64,000 bases of DNA. It comes from Mesorhizobium sp. M1D.F.Ca.ET.043.01.1.1. Lineage in GTDB: Bacteria; Pseudomonadota; Alphaproteobacteria; Rhizobiales; Rhizobiaceae. The translations under genes and the position numbers were made by a program. Location: contig NZ_CP034444.1 in NCBI RefSeq assembly GCF_003952385.1, positions 5,097,001 to 5,161,000 on the forward strand. Direction: 5' to 3'. Positions 15,435 to 24,678 of this stretch are shown in pieces (positions within the stretch are counted from its first letter, which is position 1; every line of letters starts with the position of its first letter). The notes under the pieces were generated by a model. That model did no database searches. It saw only the letters and a program-made list of their open reading frames with translations, and was not told the DNA's origin.

Positions 15435-17518
15435 GAAATCGTTCCAAGCACCTTGATCTCGACGCCTTTGGCGATCTCGACATGGCTGAGTACCGGCAGC
15501 GTGGTGAACAACCGCTCGATGATCATGCGCACATAGGGCCGCGCGTCCGGCGCGGTGACGAGCACGAAGCGCTCGCCGGCCTCGAGATGCTTGCGGATCG
15601 CCTTGGTGGCGTCCTGGCCGAACTCCTCGAGCTGGCGCGGATCGATGTCGAACTCGCGCACCTCGCCCTTGGCGTCGCGCTTGAGGCTCTGGTGGAAGGC
15701 GAGGTCCCAGCGGTTGCCGAGCCGCAGCACCTTGAGCATTCCACCTTCGGAGAGATCGCCGCAGATCTGCTGCGCCATGCGGATGCGGACATGCTCGACG
15801 ATCTGCTCGGTGCGGCGCACATGCGGCGCGATCTCGGCGATGGCCTCGATGATCAGGTGCAGGTTGCGGATCGAGACGCGCTCGGCAAGCAGGAGCTTCA
15901 GCACCGCCTGCAAGCCCGGATAGGAGATGTGCGAGGTGCAGATCTCGTCGGCGAGCTTGCGGTATTCGGGGTCCAGCCGCTCGAGCAGCGCCTTCATGTC
16001 CTTGTAGGAGAGAAGCTGCGGCAGGTTGTTGCGGATGACCTCGGAGAGGTGGGTGAGCAGGACCGACATGTTGTCGGCGAAGGTGTAGTTCTCGCGCTTG
16101 AGGTCCTCGGCGAAGGTTTCCAGCACCGAATAGGCGCGCATGCCGAAGGCCGGCTCGCGGATCTCCTCGCCGGGGATGTCGGGCACGCCGCGCGTGCCGA
16201 GCAGCACCATCACCTCACCGACGCGGATCTGGTATTCGGCGACGACCGTGCCGTGGACCTTGATCTGGTAGCCCTTCGGCGGGATGGCGAAGTCGTCGGC
16301 GACGCGCACCTCCGGCACCACGAAACCGTATTGCTGGGCGAATTTCTTGCGCATCTTCGACATGCGGAACACCAGCTCCTGGTGCGCCACCAGCAGGCGG
16401 GTCGAAAGCTGCTTGCCGATCAGGAGCTCGATCTCGGCGGTGGCCAAGGACGCCTTGACGGAGTTCTTCTCCTCTTCGGCCTTGTTCGCCTTTTCCTGGT
16501 TCTTCAAAGCTTCCGCCGCGGCCAGCGCGCGGTTGTGGCGCAGCGGGATGATGTAGCCGAGGCCGGCCATGGCGCCGGCGAGAGCAAAGAACGGAAAAAG
16601 CGGCAGGCCGGGCATCAGGCCGAGGATGACCAGCAGCGAGCCGGCGACGTAGAGCGCACGCGGATGGGCGCCGAGCTGGCCGAACACCGCCTGGTTGGCG
16701 GAGCCTCGGGTGCCGCCCTTGGAGACGAGCATGCCGGCGGCGAGCGAGACGATGAGGGCCGGGATCTGGGTGACGAGGCCGTCGCCGACCGACAGCTTGA
16801 TGAAGACGTCGGCCGCCTGGCCGAGACCCATGCCGTGGCGCAGATAGCCGATGGCGATGCCGCCGACGATGTTGATGGCGGTGATGATGAGGCCGGCGAT
16901 GGCGTCGCCGCGAACGAATTTCGAGGCGCCGTCCATGGAGCCGAAGAAGGAGGATTCTTCCTCCAGCTCGCGGCGGCGGAGCTGCGCCGTCTTCTCGTCG
17001 ATCATGCCGGCGGACAGGTCGGCGTCGATCGACATCTGCTTGCCGGGAATGGCGTCGAGCGTGAAGCGCGCGCCGACTTCGGCGATGCGGGTTGCGCCCT
17101 TGGTGATGACGATGAAGTTCACCACGATCAGGATCATGAAGACGATCAGGCCGATGACGAAGTCGCTCGACATCACCAGCTTCGAGAAGCCCGAGATGAC
17201 ATAGCCGGCCGCATGCGTGCCTTCATTGCCATGCGAGAGGATCATGCGCGTGGTGGCGATGTTGAGCGACAGCCGCAGCATCGTGGCGATCAGCAGCACG
17301 GTCGGGAAGGAAGAGAAATCCAGGGGCCGCTGGATCCACAGCGCCACCATCAGGATCAGCACCGAGAGCGCGATCGAGAAGGCAAGGCCGATATCGATGA
17401 GGAAGGCCGGGATCGGCAGGAACAGCACCGCCAGGATGACGACGATGCCCAGCGCGAAGAAGACGTCGCGGCCGTTCTTGGCCACCAGGCCGGACGGGAT
17501 TGTTTCGCTGATCGCCAT
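15431..17518 (-). CDS. flhA: Flagellar export gate protein FlhA
   Basis: A 695-residue export component. The first ~330 residues carry eight membrane segments, with the FHIPEP block around [26 protein letters not shown]. The rest is the cytosolic nonameric ring domain (for example [22 protein letters not shown]) that docks chaperone-substrate complexes. ATG 17518 ([11 protein letters not shown]) has GAGGACGAC as ribosome site; a longer start at 17578 is not supported. In Sinorhizobium-type clusters flhA follows fliQ; here it stands at the left of an unrelated 12.6-kb block and has its own copy of the flagellar upstream box. Confidence 0.96.
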   Translation of the reverse strand: MAISETIPSGLVAKNGRDVFFALGIVVILAVLFLPIPAFLIDIGLAFSIALSVLILMVALWIQRPLDFSSFPTVLLIATMLRLSLNIATTRMILSHGNEGTHAAGYVISGFSKLVMSSDFVIGLIVFMILIVVNFIVITKGATRIAEVGARFTLDAIPGKQMSIDADLSAGMIDEKTAQLRRRELEEESSFFGSMDGASKFVRGDAIAGLIITAINIVGGIAIGYLRHGMGLGQAADVFIKLSVGDGLVTQIPALIVSLAAGMLVSKGGTRGSANQAVFGQLGAHPRALYVAGSLLVILGLMPGLPLFPFFALAGAMAGLGYIIPLRHNRALAAAEALKNQEKANKAEEEKNSVKASLATAEIELLIGKQLSTRLLVAHQELVFRMSKMRKKFAQQYGFVVPEVRVADDFAIPPKGYQIKVHGTVVAEYQIRVGEVMVLLGTRGVPDIPGEEIREPAFGMRAYSVLETFAEDLKRENYTFADNMSVLLTHLSEVIRNNLPQLLSYKDMKALLERLDPEYRKLADEICTSHISYPGLQAVLKLLLAERVSIRNLHLIIEAIAEIAPHVRRTEQIVEHVRIRMAQQICGDLSEGGMLKVLRLGNRWDLAFHQSLKRDAKGEVREFDIDPRQLEEFGQDATKAIRKHLEAGERFVLVTAPDARPYVRMIIERLFTTLPVLSHVEIAKGVEIKVLGTIS

Positions 17519-17565
17519 GTCGTCCTCGAATCCAGATTTGCCCAGCGCAAAGGCAGGCCCTCGAC

Positions 17566-17591
17566 CGTAACCGGCCAAGCTTGCGCGAGGG
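17566..17591 (-). promoter_or_regulatory. Flagellar upstream box, flhA copy
   Basis: Read on the minus strand: CCTCGCGCAAG, then eight bases, then GTTACG (17566-17571). It is the weakest second half among the six copies but sits 48 bp upstream of flhA. Candidate Rem/FtcR binding site. Confidence 0.45.
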
Positions 17592-17643
17592 TGGGAGAGG
17601 GGCTACGGGGGGCACTGCCCCTGTTTGGCGAAGGGAACACCGC

Positions 17644-17943
17644 ATGCTCCTGATCATCGGCACGGTTCGGCTGCCGCCCGACAAACTGGAGGAGGCCCGG
17701 CCGGCTATGCAGCGGATGATCTCAGCCAGCCGCGCCGAACCCGGCTGCGTCGAATATTCCTACGCGCAGGATGTGCTGGACGCCGGGCTCATCCATGTGA
17801 CGGAGGTGTGGAGCGACAGGGCCGCGCTCACCGCGCATTTCAAGTCGGCGCACATCTCTGAATGGCGCGCGAGCTGGGCGACGCTCGGCATCGGAGATCG
17901 CAAGCTTACGCTCTACGAAGCTGGCGACGGCACACCAACCTGA
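17644..17943 (+). CDS. Antibiotic biosynthesis monooxygenase (ABM) domain protein
   Basis: A 99-residue dimeric alpha/beta-barrel protein: MLLIIGTVRLPPDKLEEARP, EPGCVEYSYAQDVLDAGLIHVTEVWSDRAALTAHFKS. Small stand-alone ABM proteins include quinol monooxygenases of the YgiN type and heme-degrading enzymes, but no specific active-site residue singles out one of these. AAGGGA precedes ATG 17644. It is the first gene of the non-flagellar block and is divergent from flhA. Function unknown beyond the fold. Confidence 0.8.
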   Translation: MLLIIGTVRLPPDKLEEARPAMQRMISASRAEPGCVEYSYAQDVLDAGLIHVTEVWSDRAALTAHFKSAHISEWRASWATLGIGDRKLTLYEAGDGTPT

Positions 17944-18021
17944 CTGGGCGAATTGGCGGGTTTTTAACGACACGCCACTGCAAATCATCGCTGATGTCTC
18001 GCCGGCTGACGCAGCGCCAAA

Positions 18022-19902
18022 ATGGCGCCACATGCGGTCGGCATTGCGGTTGCCACGCTATGCCGCCGGGCGTATCAGGCACGGCAGCATCCATCCTCCG
18101 CATACCGGCGAGCCGCACCGTTGCCTGCCAGAAACGAACCGCAAGTCTACGCCCGCCGGCTTCGGGCGGTGCTGATCAATTCGATCCCCGTGCTCGAGGC
18201 GCGCGGCATCGTCATCGTGCTGATGGCGGGTGTGGTCGGCATGATCGCCGGCGCGCTGGTCACCGGCATGAGCGGGTTTGTGCAAGGCATGCACTTCCTG
18301 CTCTTCGACGTGCAGCCGGGCGGGCGACTTTCGGCGATGTTTTCACTGGCCAATCCGGTGCAGGCGATGTTTCCGGCCATCGGCGGCCTGCTGCTCGGCC
18401 TTTCGGTGATCTGGCTGAGAAGGCGGAAGTTCAGAACGCCGGTCGACCCGATCGAGGCCAATGCGCTCTACGGTGGGCGCATGTCGCTCACCGATACGTT
18501 CATCATCGTCGGCCAGACCATGATCTCCAGCGGTTTCGGCGCCTCGGTCGGGCTGGAAGCCGGCTACACGCAGATCGGTTCCGGCATAGCTTCGCGACTG
18601 GCCCGCGCCTTCCGGCTGCGCCGCAACGACGTCCGCATCCTGGTCGGCTGCGGTGCCGCCGGCGCCATCGCGGCCGCCTTCGACGCGCCGCTGACGGGCG
18701 CCTTCTACGGCTTCGAGCTGGTCATCGGCATCTACTCGGTGGCCAATGTCGCGCCGGTGATGGCGGCGGCGATCGCGGCCTCGCTGACTGCGGAAGTGTT
18801 CGGCGGCGTGCCGTTTCCGCTGGAACTTTCCGGCCTGCCGACGCTGACCGCAAGCGAATACGTGCCGTTCCTGCTGCTGGGACTCCTCGGCGGGGCGGCG
18901 TCGATTGCGATCATGCATCTGGTAAGCATTATCGAGCGCGTCTTCGTGCGGCTGGCGATCGACGCTTCGGTCAGGCCCTTTATCGGCGGCATCGTTGTCG
19001 GGCTGCTGGGGCTGGTCACGCCGCAGGTGCTCTCCAGCGGGCATGGAGCATTGCACCGCGAGTTCGCGATGAACTACGGGCTTCCTGTCGTGGCCAGCGT
19101 CTTCGTGCTGAAGCTCGCCGCCTCGGCGATCTCGCTCGGGTCCGGTTTCCGCGGCGGCCTGTTCTTTGCCTCGCTGTTCCTGGGCGCGCTGCTCGGCAAG
19201 GTCTTTGCCGGCGTCATGGCGCTGACCGCGCCATCGACAGGCATCGATCCGGCGGTCGCCGCCGTCGTCGGGATGAGCTCGCTTGCTGTCGGTGTCGTCG
19301 GCGGTCCGCTGACGATGACTTTTCTGGCGCTGGAATCGACCCGCGACCTGACGCTCACCGGCGTGGTGCTGGCGGCATCGATCATGTCGGCGATCCTGGT
19401 GCGCGAGACCTTCGGCTACTCCTTCTCGACTTGGCGCTTCCATCTGCGCGGCGAGACAATCCGCAGCGCCCACGATGTCGGCTGGATGCGCAGCCTGAAT
19501 GTCGGCTCGATGATGCGCAAGGACGTCCGCACCATTGACGCCTCGATCACGCTGGCCGAATTCCGCAAGGAGGTCCCGCTTGGGTCCGCGCAGCGCGTCA
19601 TCGCCGTCGAGCAGGGACAGCATTATGTCGGCGTGCTGCTCGTTGCCGAGCTGCACAGCGACCTCTCCGACGGCGAGACCCCGGTGCAGGCGCTCGCCCT
19701 GTTCAAGGATGCGGTGCTGGTTCCGTCGATGAACGTCCAAACCGCCGCCGAGACTTTCCAGCGCGCCGGCGCTGAAGAGCTGGCGGTCGTGGAGGATTTC
19801 GACGATCGCATTGTCCTCGGCCTGCTAACCGAAAGCCACCTGATGCGGCGTTATGCCGAGGAGCTCGACAAGGCGCGGCGGGATCTCTCCGGCGAGGGGT
19901 AG
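18022..19902 (+). CDS. CLC-family chloride channel/transporter with CBS pair
   Basis: A 626-residue membrane protein. The pore motifs are present in altered form: SSGFGASVGLEAG (the segment that carries the gating glutamate in GxEGP-type motifs) and GSGFRGGLFFASLFLGALLG. A C-terminal cytosolic region from about 500 on (VGSMMRKDVRTIDASITLAEF ... LVPSMNVQTAAETFQRAG) is a CBS-domain pair that could sense nucleotides. It moves chloride or another anion across the inner membrane. The start at ATG 18022 is uncertain: the first ~40 residues are basic and not conserved-looking, and a TTG near 18121 is possible. Confidence 0.85.
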   Translation: MAPHAVGIAVATLCRRAYQARQHPSSAYRRAAPLPARNEPQVYARRLRAVLINSIPVLEARGIVIVLMAGVVGMIAGALVTGMSGFVQGMHFLLFDVQPGGRLSAMFSLANPVQAMFPAIGGLLLGLSVIWLRRRKFRTPVDPIEANALYGGRMSLTDTFIIVGQTMISSGFGASVGLEAGYTQIGSGIASRLARAFRLRRNDVRILVGCGAAGAIAAAFDAPLTGAFYGFELVIGIYSVANVAPVMAAAIAASLTAEVFGGVPFPLELSGLPTLTASEYVPFLLLGLLGGAASIAIMHLVSIIERVFVRLAIDASVRPFIGGIVVGLLGLVTPQVLSSGHGALHREFAMNYGLPVVASVFVLKLAASAISLGSGFRGGLFFASLFLGALLGKVFAGVMALTAPSTGIDPAVAAVVGMSSLAVGVVGGPLTMTFLALESTRDLTLTGVVLAASIMSAILVRETFGYSFSTWRFHLRGETIRSAHDVGWMRSLNVGSMMRKDVRTIDASITLAEFRKEVPLGSAQRVIAVEQGQHYVGVLLVAELHSDLSDGETPVQALALFKDAVLVPSMNVQTAAETFQRAGAEELAVVEDFDDRIVLGLLTESHLMRRYAEELDKARRDLSGEG

Positions 19903-20017
19903 CGAGACCTCCCCGCCTACTTTGTCGATCCGCCGCCGCGCCTTTCTCCTGCAGACATGCCCCTTCAGCTTGCAAGCCTGGCCCAAATACTGGCGCGGGC
20001 CTGGCGCCACGCGTGGC

Positions 20018-20046
20018 TTGTCAATTGTACAGTGTAACTGTACAGA
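20018..20046 (+). promoter_or_regulatory. Promoter with embedded operator for the XRE-cupin operon
   Basis: TTGTCA (20018-20023) and TACAGA (20041-20046) are 17 bases apart. Most of the spacer and the start of the -10 are a perfect inverted repeat, TGTACAGT-GTA-ACTGTACA (20026-20044). A repressor bound there would block RNA polymerase. The nearest candidate is the XRE-cupin protein encoded 25 bp downstream, implying autoregulation. Confidence 0.65.
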
Positions 20047-20068
20047 GTGTTAAGTGGAGGAAAACGGG

Positions 20069-20737
20069 ATGCCCAAGGCTTCCGACAACAGTAAGGCTCA
20101 GGCGGCGAACGGCGCCAGCTCGGCCGCGGCCCATGCGCAACAGGTACTGGGCGCGCGTCTCAAGAGCCTTCGTCTCGCGCGCAGGCTGTCCTTGCGCGAC
20201 CTCGCCGAGGCGACCGGCACGAGCGCCAGCTTCATCAGCCAGCTCGAGCGCGGCCTGACCGGCGCCAGTACCGCTTCGCTCAACCAGATGGCCTCGGCAC
20301 TCGGGGTCAGCGTCGCGCTGCTGTTCGCGGAGAGCGCGGCTCAAAATCATCACGGCGCGCTCCGGCGCAGCGAGCGGCCAAGCCTTCCGCCCAGCGACGG
20401 TTGCCGCAAGATGCTGCTGTCGCGCCCGCCGTTGAGCGACATGGAAGTCTATGTCGGCGAGTTCGATATCGGCGGCTCGACCGGCTCGGCGCTCTACACG
20501 CATGGCGACGCGCACGAGATGCTCGTCGTCCTTCGCGGCATCGTCGAGGTCTCGCTCGGCGACGCACGCCATGTCCTCGAAGAGGGCGACAGCATCGAAT
20601 ACGCAACGTCGACACCGCATCGCAGCGAGAACATCGGCAGCGGCCGGGCCGAGGTGATGTGGATCATCGCGCCGCCGACCTCGGCGCGCGCCGAGCTCGA
20701 TCAATACAAGGCCTGGAAACCGCTCGCGGCCAGGTAG
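20069..20737 (+). CDS. XRE family regulator with C-terminal cupin sensor
   Basis: A 222-residue regulator. The helix-turn-helix is at about 30-85 (ARLKSLRLARRLSLRDLAEA, then GTSASFISQLERGLTGASTA) and a cupin ligand-binding domain follows from about 125 (MEVYVGEFDIGGSTGSALYT ... HEMLVVLRGIVEVSLGD). The same architecture occurs in PuuR, the putrescine-catabolism repressor. Start ATG 20069 has GGAGG (20056-20060). It is 39 bp upstream of the ABC transporter genes and co-directional, so it most likely controls their operon through the inverted repeat at 20026-20044. The effector is not visible from sequence but may be a polyamine or related amine. Confidence 0.88.
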   Translation: MPKASDNSKAQAANGASSAAAHAQQVLGARLKSLRLARRLSLRDLAEATGTSASFISQLERGLTGASTASLNQMASALGVSVALLFAESAAQNHHGALRRSERPSLPPSDGCRKMLLSRPPLSDMEVYVGEFDIGGSTGSALYTHGDAHEMLVVLRGIVEVSLGDARHVLEEGDSIEYATSTPHRSENIGSGRAEVMWIIAPPTSARAELDQYKAWKPLAAR

Positions 20738-20776
20738 TGCGATTCAAACGCGGGCCTCAATGGGAGAGTTCAAGTT

Positions 20777-21853
20777 ATGCTGAAGTCGAAATTCGCAGGT
20801 CTTGGCGCCGCTCTGGCGCTCGGTGTTCTGACAACCGCCGCCTTCGCGCAGGACAAGCCTGTCGCGGGCGAGGTGAAGGACGGTTCGCTCAAGGGCAAGA
20901 CCCTGACCTTCGTCTCCTATGGCGGCATCTACCAGGACGGCCAGGCGGCGGCGCTGAAGGAGTTCGTCGACAAGTCCGGCGTCAAGCTGCTCAATGACGG
21001 CCCGACCGAGATCGCAAAGCTGCAGGCCCAGGTCGAATCCGGCAACGTCACCTGGGACGTGGTCGATACCGGCGATCTGCCGCCTTACGTCCATTGCGGC
21101 AAGCTGTTCCAGAAGCTCGATCTTTCGAAGCTCGATGTCTCGAAAATTCCCCAGGGCCAGGTCGGCGAGTGCTCGGTGCCGGCGATGAACTACGGCGTCG
21201 TGCTGATGTACAACATGGAGAAGTACAAGGATAACCCGCCCAAGAGCTGGGCCGACTTCTTCGACACCGAAAAGTTCCCGGGCGTGCGCGGCCTCGACGG
21301 CTCCGGCGATCCGACCGGCGGCCTGCTCGAACAGGCTTTCAAGGTGGCGGGCGGCGATCCGAAGGCAATGACGGCCGGCGATATCGACAAGGCCATCGAC
21401 GTGATCCGCAAGCTCGGGCCGGACACGATCTACTGGAAGACGGGTGCGGAATCGCAGCAGCTCGCCGAGTCCGGCGAGGCCGACATGCTGATGATGTGGA
21501 CCGGCCGCGCCATGACGGCGGTCAAGAACGGCGCCAAATATGCGCCCGCCTGGCAGGACTGGCTGGTGGTGATGGACCAGATGACCATCCCCGTCGGCGT
21601 CAAGGATACCGATGCCGCCTACGCGCTGCTCAATGCCTATCTTGGCAAGCAGTCGCAGGAGATCCTGGCGCAGCAGACCTCCTACACGCCGATCAACAAC
21701 GACGCGCAGCCCAAGGTCGACGCTTCCGTCGCGGCCTTCCTGACCAACACGCCCGAGCGCCAGAAGCAGGGCTACAAGCAGAACATCAAGTTCTGGGTCG
21801 AGAACTTCCCGCTGGCGCAGGAGAAGTGGTCCGCGCTGATGGCCGGCAACTGA
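20777..21853 (+). CDS. ABC transporter substrate-binding protein, spermidine/putrescine type
   Basis: A 358-residue periplasmic protein with a signal peptide (MLKSKFAGLGAALALGVLTTAAFA, cleavage after AFA). The mature part matches cluster D solute-binding proteins of the PotD/PotF group: LTFVSYGGIYQDGQAAALKE, TWDVVDTGDLPPYVHCGKL, VPAMNYGVVLMYN and KSWADFFDTEKFPGVRGL. It would deliver a polyamine-like cation or a related opine/amine to the permeases that follow. It is the second gene in an operon with the XRE-cupin regulator and five further genes. Confidence 0.9.
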   Translation: MLKSKFAGLGAALALGVLTTAAFAQDKPVAGEVKDGSLKGKTLTFVSYGGIYQDGQAAALKEFVDKSGVKLLNDGPTEIAKLQAQVESGNVTWDVVDTGDLPPYVHCGKLFQKLDLSKLDVSKIPQGQVGECSVPAMNYGVVLMYNMEKYKDNPPKSWADFFDTEKFPGVRGLDGSGDPTGGLLEQAFKVAGGDPKAMTAGDIDKAIDVIRKLGPDTIYWKTGAESQQLAESGEADMLMMWTGRAMTAVKNGAKYAPAWQDWLVVMDQMTIPVGVKDTDAAYALLNAYLGKQSQEILAQQTSYTPINNDAQPKVDASVAAFLTNTPERQKQGYKQNIKFWVENFPLAQEKWSALMAGN

Positions 21854-21875
21854 CGGGCTGAGGGAGGCAAAGCCG

Positions 21876-22751
21876 GTGAGCGCGCTCGAGCCGACGACCA
21901 CCCAACCCGCCGCCGAAGGGCGGCCGGGACGGGGATGGCGGCCGTTCGCGCTCACGCTGCCGGCGCTCGTCCTGTTGGCGGCAGTGATCGGCTATCCGCT
22001 GCTCACCATCATGCTGCGCAGCCTGTCGGAGCCTGAATGGGGCGTGCAGAACTATGCCTGGTTCTTCGGTGCCCCGGTCAATCTCGCGGTGCTGCAGCGC
22101 ACCTTCATCATCTCGGCATGGGTTACGCTGGTCTGCGTTATCTGCGCTTATCCCTACGCCTACCTGATGACCGCGGTCGGACCGCGCGTCAGGCTTGTGC
22201 TGGTGCTTTGCGTGCTGATCCCGTTCTGGGTGAGCGGCGTGGTCCGTACGCTGTCCTGGGTGATCCTGCTGCAGGATTCCGGCGTCATCAATTCGCTGCT
22301 CAGGTCGGCCGGCTTCACCGGCATCCGGCTGATCCGCACCCAGACGGGCGTGGTGATCGGCATGGCGCAGGTGCTTCTGCCCTTCATGATCCTGCCGCTC
22401 TATTCGGTGATGAAGGGGATCGACCTGAGGCTGGTGCAGGCGGCGCGCAGCCTCGGCGCCCGGCCGTCCCGCGCCTTCTTCACCGTCTACCTGCCGCTGT
22501 CGCTGCCGGGCGTCTATGCCGGCGCGATCATCGTCTTCATCCTGGCGCTCGGCTTCTACATCACCCCGGCGCTGCTCGGCGGGCCGCGCTCGACCATGCT
22601 CTCGACCTTGGTGCAGACGCAGGTGCTCAGCCTGCTGCAATGGGGACGCGGCGGCGCCATGGGCGTGGTGCTGCTGGTCGCGACCTTCCTGCTCTTGGCG
22701 CTCGCAGCGCCGGTGATGCGCTCGAGGCACCGAGAGGCGGGGCGACGCTGA
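21876..22751 (+). CDS. ABC transporter permease, PotB-like
   Basis: A 291-residue inner-membrane permease with six hydrophobic segments. The EAA cytoplasmic loop is clear: VQAARSLGARPSRAFFTVYLPLSLPG. The GTG start at 21876 has GGGAGG upstream. The first 25 residues are polar and Pro-rich. It pairs with the next permease, whose ATG overlaps this stop (TGATG), forming the usual heterodimeric channel of polyamine-type importers. Confidence 0.92.
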   Translation: MSALEPTTTQPAAEGRPGRGWRPFALTLPALVLLAAVIGYPLLTIMLRSLSEPEWGVQNYAWFFGAPVNLAVLQRTFIISAWVTLVCVICAYPYAYLMTAVGPRVRLVLVLCVLIPFWVSGVVRTLSWVILLQDSGVINSLLRSAGFTGIRLIRTQTGVVIGMAQVLLPFMILPLYSVMKGIDLRLVQAARSLGARPSRAFFTVYLPLSLPGVYAGAIIVFILALGFYITPALLGGPRSTMLSTLVQTQVLSLLQWGRGGAMGVVLLVATFLLLALAAPVMRSRHREAGRR

Positions 22752-23548
22752 TGGAAATGAAGCCGCTCACCCGCATCATCCTCGGCCTGGTCTGCCTGCT
22801 GGTGGCGATATGGCTGGTGGCGCCGACGCTCGTCGTCGTGCCGATGTCCTTCAACGCCAACAAGTCGCTCGCCTTCCCGCCGCAAGGCTTCTCCTGGCAG
22901 TGGTACCAGAATTTCGCCACCAATCCGGAATGGTCGACCAGCTTTCTCAACTCGCTGAAGGTGGCTTCGATCGTGGCGGTGCTGGCGACGGTGCTCGGCA
23001 CGCTCGCCGCCTTCGGGCTCGACCGCATGAAGGCGCGGCCGGCGAACCTTCTGCGGATGCTGATGCTGACGCCGATGGTGGTGCCGGGCGTGGTTTTGGC
23101 CATCGGCATCTATGCCGTCTATCTCGACGCCCAGCTCGTCGGAACGCTGGCCGGCTTCGTGCTGGCTCACACCATCCTGGCGCTGCCCTTCGTGCTGATC
23201 GCCGTGTCGGCCAATCTCGAGGTCTTCGACAAGCGCCTGGAGACGGCGGCGGCCAGCCTCGGCGCCGGCGCGCTCACCGCGTTCCGGACCGTCACGCTGC
23301 CGCTGATCCTGCCCGGCATCCTGTCGGGCCTGCTCTTCGCCTTCGCGACGTCATTCGACGAGATCATCGTCTCGCTCTTCATCACCAACCCCTATCTCAA
23401 GACGCTGCCGGTGCAGATCTTCTCCTCGATCACGCGCGACGCCGACCCGACGGTCGCCGCCGTCGGCACGATCCTGTTGTGCGCCACCACGATCCTGATC
23501 GGCGGCGGCATGCTTCTTCTTGGCCGCGAGCGGAAGGGACGCCTATGA
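22751..23548 (+). CDS. ABC transporter permease, PotC-like
   Basis: A 265-residue permease with six membrane segments and the EAA motif ETAAASLGAGALTAFRTVTLPLILPGI. It starts MEMKPLTRIILGLVCLLVAIW at ATG 22751, sharing one base with the stop of the upstream permease, and its stop overlaps the ATPase start by four bases (ATGA). The tight coupling shows that the three transporter subunits are made together. Confidence 0.92.
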   Translation: MEMKPLTRIILGLVCLLVAIWLVAPTLVVVPMSFNANKSLAFPPQGFSWQWYQNFATNPEWSTSFLNSLKVASIVAVLATVLGTLAAFGLDRMKARPANLLRMLMLTPMVVPGVVLAIGIYAVYLDAQLVGTLAGFVLAHTILALPFVLIAVSANLEVFDKRLETAAASLGAGALTAFRTVTLPLILPGILSGLLFAFATSFDEIIVSLFITNPYLKTLPVQIFSSITRDADPTVAAVGTILLCATTILIGGGMLLLGRERKGRL

Positions 23549-24654
23549 ACCCAAGACCGAACAATCGCGGCGCGGCGATCGACCTCGAATCCGTCACCAA
23601 AGCCTATGGCGCATTCAAGGCGCTGGACGGCGTGTCGCTCAGGATCGAGCCCGGCGAGTTCATGACACTGCTTGGGCCGAGCGGCTCGGGCAAGACGACG
23701 ACGCTCAATGTGATCGCCGGCTTCACGGATGTGTCGAGCGGCAAGCTGCTGGTCGGCGGCAACAGCGTCGTCGGCGTGCCGGCGCACAAGCGCAATATCG
23801 GCGTCGTCTTCCAGCACTATGCGCTGTTCCCGCACATGACCGTCGGCCGCAACGTCGCCTATCCGTTGACGCTGCGCGGCGTCGATCAGGCCAAGCGAAA
23901 GGCGCGCGTGGCAACGGCGTTCGACATGGTCAAGATGGGCGATTTCGCGCATCGCTATCCGAGCGAATTGTCGGGCGGCCAGCAGCAGCGCGTGGCGCTG
24001 GCGCGTGCCATCGTCTTCGATCCGCCGCTGCTCCTGATGGACGAGCCGCTCGGCGCGCTCGACAAGAAGCTGCGCGAGTGGTTGCAGCTCGAGATCAAGC
24101 GCATCCACCGCGAGCTCGGCACCACCTTCGTCTATGTCACGCACGACCAGGAAGAGGCGCTGGTGCTGTCGGACCGGATCGCCGTGTTCAATCGCGGGCG
24201 AATCGAGCAGGTCGGCACCGGCAGGCAGTTGTATGACGAACCGGCGACGTTGTTCGTCGGCCGCTTCATCGGCGACTCCACCGTGCTGCGCGGCGAGGCG
24301 AGAAGCGACGGCACCAGCACGGCGCTCAGCGTCGCCGGCGAGACGGTCACCACGCCGCGCCGGCTCGCGGGTGAGGCCAGCCCGGTGCTGCTGCTGCGGC
24401 CGGAAAAGCTTGCCATTCGAAAGCCAGGCGAGCCCGTCGGCAAGAACCGCCTGTCGGGAACGATCGCCGAGGCGATCTATCTCGGCTCCGGATCGAAATA
24501 CGAAGTGAAGCTCGGCGACGGCTCGACGGCGATCGTACGCTCGCCGCTGACGGGCGAGAGCTTCGGCCTCGGCGAAAAGGTGGAGCTCTGCTTCGACGGC
24601 GCCGACGCCAAGCTTCTGGCTGACGACAGCTCGGCCGACACGACGCTCACCTGA
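23545..24654 (+). CDS. ABC transporter ATP-binding protein, PotA-like
   Basis: A 369-residue ATPase. Walker A GPSGSGKTT is at 44-52, the signature LSGGQQQRVALARA starts at 142, Walker B LLLMDEP at 162-168, and the switch histidine lies in YVTHDQEEAL. A C-terminal TOBE-type domain follows (for example VLLLRPEKLAIRKPGE, then the block around AEAIYLGSGSKYEVKLGDGS), as in PotA/PotG of polyamine importers. It drives import together with the two permeases just upstream. Confidence 0.93.
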   Translation: MNPRPNNRGAAIDLESVTKAYGAFKALDGVSLRIEPGEFMTLLGPSGSGKTTTLNVIAGFTDVSSGKLLVGGNSVVGVPAHKRNIGVVFQHYALFPHMTVGRNVAYPLTLRGVDQAKRKARVATAFDMVKMGDFAHRYPSELSGGQQQRVALARAIVFDPPLLLMDEPLGALDKKLREWLQLEIKRIHRELGTTFVYVTHDQEEALVLSDRIAVFNRGRIEQVGTGRQLYDEPATLFVGRFIGDSTVLRGEARSDGTSTALSVAGETVTTPRRLAGEASPVLLLRPEKLAIRKPGEPVGKNRLSGTIAEAIYLGSGSKYEVKLGDGSTAIVRSPLTGESFGLGEKVELCFDGADAKLLADDSSADTTLT

Positions 24655-24678
24655 TCCAGCTCTCCCGGAAACCATCCC

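Noticed and set aside
15482..17653. Open frame of over 700 codons on the plus strand opposite flhA
   Set aside because: flhA on the other strand is unmistakable; the antisense frame has no domain and is Asp/Glu/His/Arg-rich as expected for a mirror frame.
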